64,000 bases of DNA from Acholoe squamosa (Eukaryota > Annelida > Polychaeta > Phyllodocida > Polynoidae), in contig OX439046.1 in assembly GCA_949317995.1 (NCBI GenBank), positions 40,579,002-40,643,001 of the forward strand, given 5' to 3'. The notes beneath the pieces are model-generated. The model was not told the DNA's origin. It searched no databases and saw only the letters and a program-made list of their open reading frames with translations. Made by a program: the position numbers and the translations under genes. This document shows positions 47,816 to 58,300 of the stretch, piece by piece; positions within the stretch are counted from its first letter, which is position 1; each line of letters begins with the position of its first letter.

Positions 47816-48711
47816 AGCGTTTTGGCCAGCTTGACCCTGCAACTATCATTAAAGGGTACAGGACCAGAAAACAGCAACCAAAAGAGTCTGTAGAGGATTA
47901 TATCTCAGACATGACTCTACTGCTGGCCAACAGTAACCTAGATGAATCCGTTCAGGTAGACTACCTGCTAAATGGCCTCAGACCAGAAATCAAAAACGTG
48001 GTTCTGTCCGACACTCCTGAGAAAATAGCTGACGTTGAACGTTTAGCACTCAAGCAGGAGCTGAACATAGAAGCAAACAGCATTGCCCAGGCCTCCAGCC
48101 AATCAGCAGATCTCTGCGCCATGGGCCACAACAACAGCTACAATAATAACAAGAACAACAACACGAAAAATAACTATCAGAGATCCAGAAAGGACAACTA
48201 CCAAAATAACAACCAAAAGAAGGAAGACAGACTCCCCAGTGGTAGCTACAGCAAGCAATATGAAGCCAAGTACAGAAGTGGTTTTAACAGCCAATCTGAC
48301 CCCAACAACAGGAGGACCAGATTTAGAACCCCTTCTGGCGACAGATCCGAGTCTTACAACAGAAACAACCAGCCCTACAACAACAGGGGCACTTCTCCAA
48401 GTAACTACAGGAGATCCCAGTCCAGTGACAGCAACAGGAACGTATTTTTCATCCCTGTGGCCACCACCCCCACTGACAACAATCAAGTTTCCTTCAAGAA
48501 ACTCGTGGTCCCCTCTGATTTCACCATCACTGATGACATATCTCAGGCCAAAAGAAAACCCAGAGACAGAACCCCTGGCAGATACCCTAAAAGGGACCAA
48601 AATAAATACACCTCTGAATCAGAGAGTGAAGCCAACCTCAATAACATGGACAGCAACCCAGAAGAGGATGACCATGAGGAGGATGGCCACGATACAAATG
48701 ACAATGTATAG
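47593..48711 (+). CDS. gag: element C Gag capsid/nucleocapsid part, ending in UAG
   Basis: From 47,713 this frame reads FLKGRAAQWFYANI, the start of the retrotransposon Gag core (LxGxAxxW), then QPKESVEDYISDM and LLNGLRPEIKNVVL, all typical of gypsy capsids. The rest is Asn/Arg/Ser/Gln-rich and basic, replacing the CCHC knuckle, which is absent, and the end is strongly acidic. Gag would assemble the cytoplasmic particle and package RNA. It ends at a TAG (48,709-48,711) in the same frame as pol. The true N-terminus is lost through the frame break upstream. Confidence 0.85.
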   Translation, partial: LPPGSQITPPTSRFGKHPHSPRAAQYQYVHATRPDLHASCMYTFLKGRAAQWFYANIFDKPIIYDAEAVYTAFLKRFGQLDPATIIKGYRTRKQQPKESVEDYISDMTLLLANSNLDESVQVDYLLNGLRPEIKNVVLSDTPEKIADVERLALKQELNIEANSIAQASSQSADLCAMGHNNSYNNNKNNNTKNNYQRSRKDNYQNNNQKKEDRLPSGSYSKQYEAKYRSGFNSQSDPNNRRTRFRTPSGDRSESYNRNNQPYNNRGTSPSNYRRSQSSDSNRNVFFIPVATTPTDNNQVSFKKLVVPSDFTITDDISQAKRKPRDRTPGRYPKRDQNKYTSESESEANLNNMDSNPEEDDHEEDGHDTNDNV

Positions 48712-48748
48712 GTTTCGGGGGAAGGCTACCTTGCACCTAGCAACCCCG
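48709..48748 (+). promoter_or_regulatory. candidate readthrough signal: UAG plus downstream hairpin
   Basis: Gag and Pol are in one frame, interrupted only by TAG at 48,709-48,711, followed by G. After a 4-base spacer, CGGGG (48,716-48,720) can pair with CCCCG (48,744-48,748) and GCTA (48,725-48,728) with TAGC (48,738-48,741), giving a hairpin with a small internal loop. This matches the gammaretroviral strategy, where a fraction of ribosomes read through a UAG under the influence of a downstream structure. Function is inferred. Confidence 0.6.
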
Positions 48749-51700
48749 CCCCCACCTCAGCGAAAAAGAAACCTGGAACGCCCCCCACACGCCATCAACC
48801 TACCGGTGTTCACAGTGATGCAGAACTCAATTCACTACGGCCCCCTACCAGCAAAAACAAAATTAAATTCCAACCAAAGCTGGATTACAGCTCATCTTCA
48901 GACAGTGAGGACTGCTGTGGGGACGACAGCAAGAGGGTGACCAGACTGCGACTCAGGATCAGAACAGATAGGTATGGGCAGCAAGGTAAGGTCTCTTACA
49001 TTAATACTGATTTGACTAAGGGATCTGTGTTTGTCGACATAAATGACCATCTATACAGAGCATTGATAGACTCAGGTGCCTCCCTATCTTTCATCAGTCA
49101 GAAAATGGCAGATAGAGTGTCAAACAGCCCTAACTTCCTTCACGGTAACAGATCCAGACTTGTTGTACTCCTAGCAGACAAATCCTCAGTACAGGTAAAC
49201 AACTCAATAACACTAAAATTCTTGATTCAGGGAGCAGAATTCTCTTGTAAATTCCATATTGTCCCCAAACTGAACCACCCACTCATCCTTGGCGTAAACT
49301 TTATGACCAAATACAAGGCCAGGCTCAGTTTCGGACCAAAACCTCCCATAGGGTACCCAATCAGACCTACTGAAGATTCAATTATCCCACCAAATTCTGA
49401 GGCAACTCTAAATGCCTTTGTAGCTGGGCCACAGGACATTATCAACTCAACAGGCATCACTGAAAACATTGGTCTCAGATTACCAATACTGATCAAACAT
49501 GCCTTGGTTAAACCCAAGACAGAGTCAAAATTAATACCGGTAACTATGGCAAATCCAAATGATTTTCCCGTACCATTGAAAAGACATACCACCCTAGGTA
49601 CCTTCAAGCTTTTCAATATCGAAAAAGCTGTGCCCATAGGTTCCCTTGAAGACCAGCAGCCTTCAAAAAAGGACAGCAGACCTGCCAAAGATCTTTTCCC
49701 AATTAATTGTGGGGATGATCCATTGCAACAGCTCCCTAAAAGCAACGAGCCTCTAAAGTATAAAATCTGTGAGCAGCTCAATGACAAACAGAAGGAGCAA
49801 ATCCGCAATATTGTTGAAGAAAACAGGCAGGCCTTTGTACTTAATGACAGTGCTATCGGTCTAAATGTAGAAAATGAGATCAAACTTGAACTGATCCCAG
49901 ACTTCAAACCCTGTAACAGACCGTCATACAGAATGTCCCCACACAAGGAGATTTTTCAAAGAGAGCTCCTGGAGAAACACCTGAAGCAGGGAGTAATTGA
50001 GGAATGTACAAAGCCTTGTGAGTGGAACTCCCCAGCCTTCTTGGTACCAAAACCCCAAGGTGACAGATCTGTAGCATCAGGATGGAGGATTGTAGTGGAC
50101 TACAGATGGGTTAACCAAAACCTCAAGTCCTTTTCATATTCCTTCCCAAGGGCAGACGATCTCATGCAGCAAATTGGTAGAACAGGCGCCAAGTTTCTCT
50201 CTAAATTAGATGTCTACAGCGCCTACCACCAGATCCCCCTAGCGGAAGAATCCAGACCTATCACCACCTTCTCTGCAAATGGAACCAGATACATGGCAAA
50301 AGTATTGCCCATGGGACTCAAAACATCAGGCCTATCCTTCATGAATGTTATGGAACAGCTGCTCATGAAATGTAAATACAGAAACGCTGTAGCCTACGTC
50401 GATGATGTAGCTATATACAGTCCCACCTGGGAGAGACATCTACAAGATCTAGATGAGGTACTCAAACTTTTCATAAAGGGAAATATCAAACTGAAATCTG
50501 AAAAATGTGAATTTGGCACAACCAAGATGGATTTCTTGGGTTTTTCTGTAGACCAGCATGGTGTGTCACCTTCCCCAGACAAAATCTGGCCAGTCAAAAC
50601 CTTCCCACCACCCAAAAACATCCATGACCTTAGATGTTTCAATGGTATGGCACAATTCTACAAAAGATTCATTAAGGGTTTTGCCCACATAATGAAGCCA
50701 CTCTACGATGCCACCAAGAGTGCTTTTGCATGGACCGCAGACTGTCAAAGAGCCTTTGAGAAAATCAAGGCCTCAATCTGCACGGAAGCCATCCTCAAAT
50801 TCCCTGATTACAGGAAGCCTTTTGTGATTTTCACTGACTCAAGCAATTACAGCCTGGGAGCCGTGATCACTCAGGTTGATGAACATGGTTTCTACAGGCC
50901 AATAGAATTTGCAGGAAGAGGTTTGACCCCTCAAGAAACCAGATACGGTATAACAGACAAGGAACTCTTAGGTATTGTCTATGCGGTAAAGAAATTCCAC
51001 CACTATGTGGATGGAACCCACTTCAAAGTGTATTCAGACCATACAGCCCTAGTCTCTCTTTTTAATAAAAAAGAGAATATCACAAATGGAAGATTGGCTA
51101 GATGGGTGGATACAGTCATGTCATATGATTTTGAAGTAAAGTACCTGCAGGGCAGAGCCAACATTGTGGCTGATTTCCTCTCCAGGAGGAAATACCCACC
51201 AAGCTCTGATGATCCAGTACCAATAAGATCAAAGGGACAGATCATCCTCCCCCCTAAGAAAGTGACTTTCTCTGATATTACCATGACCAAGGTTTTTAAA
51301 TCAAACGCGCCAGTACCAAATAACCCTGTCTTAATGGGACCTCCCAGATCGATACTAAAGGGAGGAAGAATTTGGGGAAGCACAGGAAAATTACCAAGAG
51401 GAGTAGTTGCAAAGAAAAATAGCTCTGAAAGAATATATTCTGAAACACCCAAGGGATATTCAGAGCTATGCGTCTTGACCAGGGCCCAGTCCCGGAACAC
51501 ACAAGACACACCCCCGACCATCGGCCAATCAGAACCCAGCACCAAGCACACCAAGCCGACCCGACCTAAGAAGGTCAAATCCACCACAACTAGGTCAAGG
51601 GGTCGACCCAGTGCGCCCAGGTCACCCAGGGTTTCAGTGAAGGCCGCCAATGCTAGAAGGGTCAAGTTATCTCAGAAGGTTTTACCTATAGCTGAGAGTG

Positions 51701-53208
51701 CCATCACCAAAATTTGCAAACATCACTCCCTCACCCCATCAAGAGAAGCATTAATTGAGGCTCAACAAAAAGACCTTTTTGCCTCATCCATGCTAAATTA
51801 CATTGAAAAAGGTCAATTGCCACATGACTCTGGTTTGATAAATCAGATTCTAAGAAACCATGATCAGTTCATCATTCTTGACGAGGTTCTTTTCAGGATC
51901 ACAGATACTGTAATGGGCCACTCATTGGATCCTACATTACAAATCGTGATCCCAGAAATCTGGGCAGAGTCCCTCATTGAATCCACCCACTGCTCACCTC
52001 TAGGTGGCCACCTGGGTTCAGTGAAAACCTACGCAGCCATAAGGTCACGTTACTACTGGCGCTCAATGTTCAAACAGGTGTTTGATTTTTGTGGCACATG
52101 TCATGCATGCCTCACCACCAAAAAGAAGCCCAAAAATCTCAAAACACCTATGACCCTTCGTGAACCGGTACTGACTGCCTATTCCCATTTAACTATGGAC
52201 ACTATAGGCCCATTCTCCAAGGCTGTAGATGGCTCACACTACATACATGTGGTGACAGACCACGCCACTAGGCACGTCACTGCATGGTCAACTGAGGAAA
52301 ACACAAGCGCCATTGTGGCACTTGGATTCTTCCAAAGAGTCATTTGCATCCACGGTACACCATCAGTACTTAACACTGATAATGCCAAACAATTCACCTC
52401 AAAATTCTTCGCACTTTTCTGCAAGAAATTTGGCATTAAACATGTCACAGGGTCAGCACATTGGAGCCGATCACAAGCTCTATGTGAGCGCCAGCACCAG
52501 ACTATTGAATCCTCCCTGAGAGCTTTTGTGTCAAAATCACAAAAACACTGGTCCACCTTCTTACAGGCTGTAATTTTCAGCATGAACAATACAGTCTCCA
52601 GCGCTCTGGGCTACTCACCAAATCTTTTGGTATTTGGCAAACAATCTCACTTACCAACAGAAGCAGCCCTAGCACTAGGCACATCACTAAGTGATACCAA
52701 ACAAAGGGAAGGTATGGCCCTACATTTGCTCAACCTCAGGGATGATATTCAATTGAAGGCAGCAGAAAACATGATCAAAGTTCACAAAAAGATGAAGGCA
52801 AAACACGACGCCTCAGCAGAACTTAGTACATATGCCACAGGTCAGCTCGTGTATTTACACATTCCCAACCTGCTGGTAAAACACACAAGTAAAAAGCTGC
52901 AGCCTACCTACTCTGGCCCATATATCATCGTGAAAATGACCTCATCAGTAACTGCAATCGTCAAAAGATTGCAGGATGGCAAAGTTTTCAAAAAAGCAGT
53001 ACATGTGTCCAGATTGAGAACACCAACATCCAAAGCCAGCGCCAAAGCCATAGTCAAAAGACTACAGACTGGCCCGGTTTTATCTCTCTACGACCCAGAC
53101 TTGAACTTAACACCTTCCACCAATACCCCCACTCCCCCACCAAAAAGAAAGAGAGGGAGACCAGCCAAAAAGGGTATTGTCAGTTTCTCACCACCAAAAA
53201 AAGGCTAA
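48712..53208 (+). CDS. pol: element C Pol polyprotein (PR-RT-RNase H-IN)
   Basis: Open for 1498 codons after the UAG. Residues are counted from codon 48,937. Protease: ALIDSGASLSFIS (Asp45) and ILGV near 117-120. RT: SKLDVYSAYHQIPL (Asp425) and AYVDDVAIYS (YVDD 487-490). RNase H: FTDSSNYSLG (Asp634) and TDKELLG. Integrase: HCSPLGGHLG and C-x2-C zinc domain, then Asp1088, Asp1148 and Glu1184, a D,D(35)E spacing. The C-terminus has a GPY/F-like YSGPYIIVKM and an AT-hook/NLS-like KRKRGRPAKKG. It makes element cDNA and integrates it. All catalytic residues are present and the frame is unbroken. No ATG opens the frame, consistent with expression as a Gag-Pol readthrough product. Confidence 0.95.
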   Translation, partial: VSGEGYLAPSNPAPTSAKKKPGTPPTRHQPTGVHSDAELNSLRPPTSKNKIKFQPKLDYSSSSDSEDCCGDDSKRVTRLRLRIRTDRYGQQGKVSYINTDLTKGSVFVDINDHLYRALIDSGASLSFISQKMADRVSNSPNFLHGNRSRLVVLLADKSSVQVNNSITLKFLIQGAEFSCKFHIVPKLNHPLILGVNFMTKYKARLSFGPKPPIGYPIRPTEDSIIPPNSEATLNAFVAGPQDIINSTGITENIGLRLPILIKHALVKPKTESKLIPVTMANPNDFPVPLKRHTTLGTFKLFNIEKAVPIGSLEDQQPSKKDSRPAKDLFPINCGDDPLQQLPKSNEPLKYKICEQLNDKQKEQIRNIVEENRQAFVLNDSAIGLNVENEIKLELIPDFKPCNRPSYRMSPHKEIFQRELLEKHLKQGVIEECTKPCEWNSPAFLVPKPQGDRSVASGWRIVVDYRWVNQNLKSFSYSFPRADDLMQQIGRTGAKFLSKLDVYSAYHQIPLAEESRPITTFSANGTRYMAKVLPMGLKTSGLSFMNVMEQLLMKCKYRNAVAYVDDVAIYSPTWERHLQDLDEVLKLFIKGNIKLKSEKCEFGTTKMDFLGFSVDQHGVSPSPDKIWPVKTFPPPKNIHDLRCFNGMAQFYKRFIKGFAHIMKPLYDATKSAFAWTADCQRAFEKIKASICTEAILKFPDYRKPFVIFTDSSNYSLGAVITQVDEHGFYRPIEFAGRGLTPQETRYGITDKELLGIVYAVKKFHHYVDGTHFKVYSDHTALVSLFNKKENITNGRLARWVDTVMSYDFEVKYLQGRANIVADFLSRRKYPPSSDDPVPIRSKGQIILPPKKVTFSDITMTKVFKSNAPVPNNPVLMGPPRSILKGGRIWGSTGKLPRGVVAKKNSSERIYSETPKGYSELCVLTRAQSRNTQDTPPTIGQSEPSTKHTKPTRPKKVKSTTTRSRGRPSAPRSPRVSVKAANARRVKLSQKVLPIAESAITKICKHHSLTPSREALIEAQQKDLFASSMLNYIEKGQLPHDSGLINQILRNHDQFIILDEVLFRITDTVMGHSLDPTLQIVIPEIWAESLIESTHCSPLGGHLGSVKTYAAIRSRYYWRSMFKQVFDFCGTCHACLTTKKKPKNLKTPMTLREPVLTAYSHLTMDTIGPFSKAVDGSHYIHVVTDHATRHVTAWSTEENTSAIVALGFFQRVICIHGTPSVLNTDNAKQFTSKFFALFCKKFGIKHVTGSAHWSRSQALCERQHQTIESSLRAFVSKSQKHWSTFLQAVIFSMNNTVSSALGYSPNLLVFGKQSHLPTEAALALGTSLSDTKQREGMALHLLNLRDDIQLKAAENMIKVHKKMKAKHDASAELSTYATGQLVYLHIPNLLVKHTSKKLQPTYSGPYIIVKMTSSVTAIVKRLQDGKVFKKAVHVSRLRTPTSKASAKAIVKRLQTGPVLSLYDPDLNLTPSTNTPTPPPKRKRGRPAKKGIVSFSPPKKG

Positions 53209-54143
53209 AAAGCGCCATCAGCAAAAATAAATACGCAAACTACACACTCTCACACACCAAAAAGCACAGCCCCCCAAAACACCACAACCAAATACACTGC
53301 AAGTCAAACATACCTCCATCCTATGCACCAGTGATCTGGATAACCACCACGTGCCTACACCTTGATCCCTGATCAAGTGCAGAAATCCGCATCCACCACC
53401 GCCCCCCCCACTTAATTTGCCAAACACATTACCCTCAGAGCACGTACATACCAACCACATTACACCCAGCACCCCACGCGCCACCTGTCCAACACCAAAT
53501 ACTGACCACCTCCCAGAAACCTCCCAACACCCAACCCCCATCCCAGATCTTTTATTTTATTTTTCCTGTTTTCTATTCATCAATTTTTTTCTTTTTCTTT
53601 TTCTTTTTTTCTCAAAAACACCAATACACCCTTTTTCCTTTTTGTCATACGTTGTATGAAAGTTACATAACACTGAAATGAGTCTTGGAGATTTAGTTTT
53701 TCCGCGCCCATGGACGCCTTCAGCACACCCACATTTAATGGTTCGATACGCCACATATACTACCCAAGGCAGCAGCGCATTCTAGGGTATATGTATAAAA
53801 TTTTTATTTTATACATTCATACACCGGCTTGATGGCTTGTCAGGACTCCTGTTAAATTCGGTATTCTTGCCACCGACACGCCTACTGTAGGAGTCCCTGT
53901 CTCCCATGCTCCAACCATGTTTGCACCCCTGTTTTTCTCAGATCCGGTAATGCAGGAGGAATACCTTTCTGATTGGCTGTAATCAACCACAGCCCCAATT
54001 TCACGCCAGGCTTCCACAAAGCAGGCAAACCCACCCGGTCAGAGGTCAATCATAACCTTGACCAGCATCTACCAACCTTCTTGACCTAAAAATTCCAATT
54101 TTTAATCAATACATACCAGGCCTCAGCGCAGAGACCACCAGAG
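53209..54143. other. element C region between pol and the env-position promoter
   Basis: It is A/C-rich near 53,220-53,540 and pyrimidine-rich near 53,545-53,640. An A/T palindrome TATAAAATTTTTATTTTATA lies near 53,793. No credible coding frame is present. It may hold RNA-processing or transport signals, but none is recognisable by eye. Confidence 0.5.
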
Positions 54144-54276
54144 ATTTGCATACGGGGCAGGCCTGCCCCCACTGCATTCATCCAATAAGATAAGGCCAAG
54201 CCTTTTAAGGGCAAGACATACCTATATGGGAGATCTGCGACTGAGGGTTAGCTTCCCTCACGACCAGGTTTATAAG
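54144..54276 (+). promoter_or_regulatory. internal promoter candidate upstream of the env-position gene
   Basis: An octamer ATTTGCAT at 54,144-54,151, CCAAT at 54,182-54,186, GATAAGG at 54,189-54,195 and TATAAG at 54,271-54,276 are in the order and spacing of an RNA polymerase II promoter. Initiation would fall near 54,300, about 70 bases before the ATG at 54,371. Most retroelements express env by splicing from the LTR transcript, so an internal start would be unusual. It could coexist with LTR-driven RNA. Confidence 0.5.
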
Positions 54277-54370
54277 CCTTGACCCACCCCAATCTTATCC
54301 ATTCTTAATAATACACCATCTCCAACCACTTCCCGTTTTTCTGAGAGCAAGTGCCTGATTGGAGACAACC

Positions 54371-54399
54371 ATGGCGAACAGGGCATGCAGCCAGCCCAG
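54371..54399 (+). CDS. env-position gene, exon 1 (start exon)
   Basis: ATG in strong context, nine codons plus two bases, ending CCCAG before the donor GTAGGC at 54,400. Without splicing a TAG follows at 54,401. The 285-base intron 1 ends in TTTCTTTCCAAACCACAG at 54,684. Phase 2 matches exon 2. Confidence 0.55.
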
Positions 54400-55362
54400 G
54401 TAGGCCTGTCTTAAGTGTCCATTTTAGTACATAGACCATCAGTCGTTCTTGTATTTGGTAATGACATATTTGTTGTCATACTGCCCAGACTCCTCAATTC
54501 ACCAATGGTAGTGTGAGCTCAGAGTATCTAGAAAAAGTTGAATGATCTTCACTCTTCACTGCCCAATATTTGTGCCTGCTGAATCCTCCATCTCGTGTGA
54601 ACCTAATATCTCAAATACACTCAACCAAAAACTATTACACAGGTAGACTTACCCTGCAGAATTTGATTTCTTTCCAAACCACAGATTGGATACCATTGAT
54701 TGCTGGACCATACATGACCTATTGGGTCCTGTGGGATTATTGGACGCTGATAGAGAAATCCTTGAATTAAGATCTCTGATCTGCCGGTATAGGAACTTGG
54801 TCCTGGGAATATCTCCCTGTGACGTGGCTTTCTATTTGACAAATCCTGCTGTATTAAAGCAGATGGACTTAACCAATGATCGCGTTCAAGCTGTGATAAA
54901 AACAGTACTCACTATGGTGTGCTCTGACACACCCACTAAACCTATCTGGGCGAGGTTTGACCAGCATGTGGCTAGTTACTTAGCCCTATTGAGCGCAAGG
55001 ACGCTCCTGGCTTCAGAGAAGCCGCTAGCTAACCTGCCTAGACATTTTACAAGTGTAGGCAGAAGTCTAGCAATCAACGATTCGATAGATCTGGTTCTCC
55101 AACAGGCCATCTTTGAATGGTATCACTGGTCAGGCAGGTCCAGATATTTCCGGCTCCAAGTACCCGGCTTAGACTCACGCAGGGGTAAGCTACCTACATT
55201 CACATATTATATTTCTTACAATTATCTTTAACACCTTACTAACCAAGGTCATACAAAGACACCACCCTAACCCACACCCCTGTTTCCTCCAAACCTTTTA
55301 TCTCACCAACACCCCACACATAACCCCCCACACACAAACAAGCACCCAATGCAATACCCCCC

Positions 55363-55393
<31 letters not shown>

Positions 55394-58300
55394 CGCCGCT
55401 CCCTCATGTCTTTTTCAAAATCATTTTTCTAAGACCCTACATATTCTTTAAAATTTTTTTTTTTAGGGCTGCAGTCCTGATGACTACCCTAGCAGCAATC
55501 CTAGCCACAACTGTCGGATTGGTACACCAGGAATCTAACCAAAGGACCATCTTCAGACCAAATTTTGGAGTGATTTTTACAAAAATGGACCAACCCCTCC
55601 TCTCCAACTACATGGATTACCCACTAGTATTAAGCCTAAACCTGACCCTAGACCAGCCCCTCAGAAAACCAGACAATATCTCTCCACTAGTGAAACCCAG
55701 CGCACCCCCATACATAACCCAAACAGCCACAAACTTGGATCACATGTTAGATAACCTTTTCTACAAATCACAGACCCTACTGAATGACCTAATCAAAATT
55801 GTAAGCCCGCCCAGCATGAGATATCCAAGAAATGCCCCAGGCCAGCCCATAGGAGATATCCTGAGAATCCTGGTAGGTTTGGGAACACAGCCTGAAATTG
55901 ATATCCTAAATTCAGAGATGTCAGAGTTGGACAAAAGATTCGCTACCAAAATGCATGTAGTGGAACTAGCCACACATTTCCTTTTAAATATGTCAGAATA
56001 TAATTATCACACACTCACCGCCTTCTCAGAATTCCAAAATGACACAGATGACGCCTTATCACTGTTAGCAAATAGATTTCAAAATTTAGACTCAAATCTT
56101 TCTGACATTTTTCTAAATTTGGAATCACAAACCAAACAGGATACTTTCTACTCAATGCTATTCTTGGCCGCAAATTCACAAATAGAATCACTCATCGATC
56201 TCCATGATGACTTAAGCAACCTATTATCTGCTCTAAATTCACTCATGGAGGGCGAGCTACCCCTCACCCTCATCCCACACGACACATTAGAAATAGGACT
56301 GAATAACCTTTCAGACGCCCTCAGTAGCAACCACCCAGAAATAAATATTCTGAAATTACCGGTAGACTTCTACTACAAAAGGAAAGTTAGAGCACAGTGG
56401 AATGATAATACCACATTACTTATAACCATACCGGTACCCATAGGTCTAGGGGAAAATACCTATTCCATATATAGAACAGAAACCTTCCCCATCCCCTTTG
56501 ATACCTCCAACCCCCACTCAATAGGATACACCCTTTTACAAAAACTACCCCCGTTCATAGCATTACCACCAACACACTCACACTACATTGAGCTACAACA
56601 AGCCGACATGGACCTGTGTACACACGATACCTTTATCAGTTGTGACCGGCCCCTACCTTTGTTATCACCCCTAAACCCCACATGCTCCCTGTCACTACTG
56701 TTAGACACACCAGACGCAGTACACCACACATGCAGCTTTGCTGCACACATGTCCGCCCCCATTCCACGCTTAGTTAAGTCTATATCACACTCAGACTACC
56801 TATTAGTTACCAATGAATCGCCCTCACTTATGCTATGCCCCAATGAAGGCCAAATTGAGCTTAAAAATGCAGCCTCTTCAGTAATATCAGTACCATGCAT
56901 GTGCTCAATTAGAAATGCTGGGATGATAATGATAAATTCAAATCTTTCCTGCATACATAACACCACATTACGGCCCTTCGTCAGGATACCCATCAACCTC
57001 CCTCTATGGCGCCATTTTGGCAACCCACCAGCCAATGTTTCAGGCGTCACCATGACAACCATTCCCCGGACCCTAGATCTACCAAATTTTGAATATCTAA
57101 AACACCTCCACAACCAAAGATTATTGCCCATATTTAAAGAAGTAATAGCCCTCAGGAAAGCCGCCCTGGGTTTGACCAAGTCAAGACCCTTCTTGTCAGT
57201 AAATACATTAATGCATCTTGGCTACCATCTGGAATATTCCCCCTGGTTACATCTTCTGTCCCCGCTACTGGCCATCTTGTGCTGTGCAATCACGTGCCAC
57301 GGTCAGCTGCGCGTGACGAGACTGGCGCAGCTAGTCACCATGCACATTGCGCTGAAGACACCAACCATGGCGGACGCGGCAAAGTTCAACACCTTAAGGA
57401 AGCTAGTGCTGAACATCAGCAGCTTGTGGCCGCCTCAGGCAACAACTTCGCCACATGCAGAAAGCAGCCTGGAGAAATACCAGCCTCCATACCAGGCCGG
57501 CAGGTATGATACCATGTGGGCCTGGATCCTAGTTTTCCTAGCCTTGTACCTGGCCCGCGCCCTGGCCAGGAGATGCTGGCGACACTGGCCCTACCTAGCT
57601 AGAGTGGATGATATCACGGAGATGCCAAAATTCGTCCTCCAAATCCACTCAGAGGGTAGGACCTATGATTTCGTCGTCGGCAGGATGATCTTCGGCAGAA
57701 ACTTGTGGCCTTTCTCCATCATGGCACCCAAGGTGGCTAAGCCCCGGCTAACTAGCCCTTTCGGCCGCCATCTAGAAGTGGAGTGGAAGGGGGAAGTGAC
57801 CTTCATAATCGCCGGAAAGATCAAGCAAGTTAAATTGGAACGTTACCCGAGATGCCCTCTGTTCTGGAGGCTACGGCTACACAAGGCCCTAACATCCAGC
57901 CCCCACGTCTTGACCCTGGTAATCAAGGAAAAGGGACAGCCGGATTTCCAGCTTTCACCATCAGACACTGTCCCAATGCCCCAGCCCTCACCACCCACCA
58001 GATATAGATCCCCTTTTTGCCCCAAAATGGAAGCCCCCTCTACCTCTAGGAGCTTAGTGGAACTCACTAAGTTCACTAACCTGGAGCTACAGCCGGATTC
58101 AGACAAATATCTCTTTGACCCCACCACATCGGATGAAAGGCCCAAAAAGTCATCCCCCAGCGGTAAGTCTATTTATTTTAATTAGAAACACACAGCAAGG
58201 CCACATGTAGGGATCATCAATTGGAAAAAGGCGGCAATTAGGCCACCCCGCACCCTGTTAAGATCATGTAAACAGACCCCGACCCCTCTCCATGAACGAT

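Noticed and set aside
48083-48940. 285-codon +1 frame overlapping gag end and pol start
   Set aside because: Low-complexity Thr/Pro translation of the Asn/Arg-rich gag segment; the in-frame Gag-UAG-Pol reading explains the region.
51003-51665. 220-codon minus-strand frame inside pol
   Set aside because: Shadow of the intact pol frame; no features of its own.
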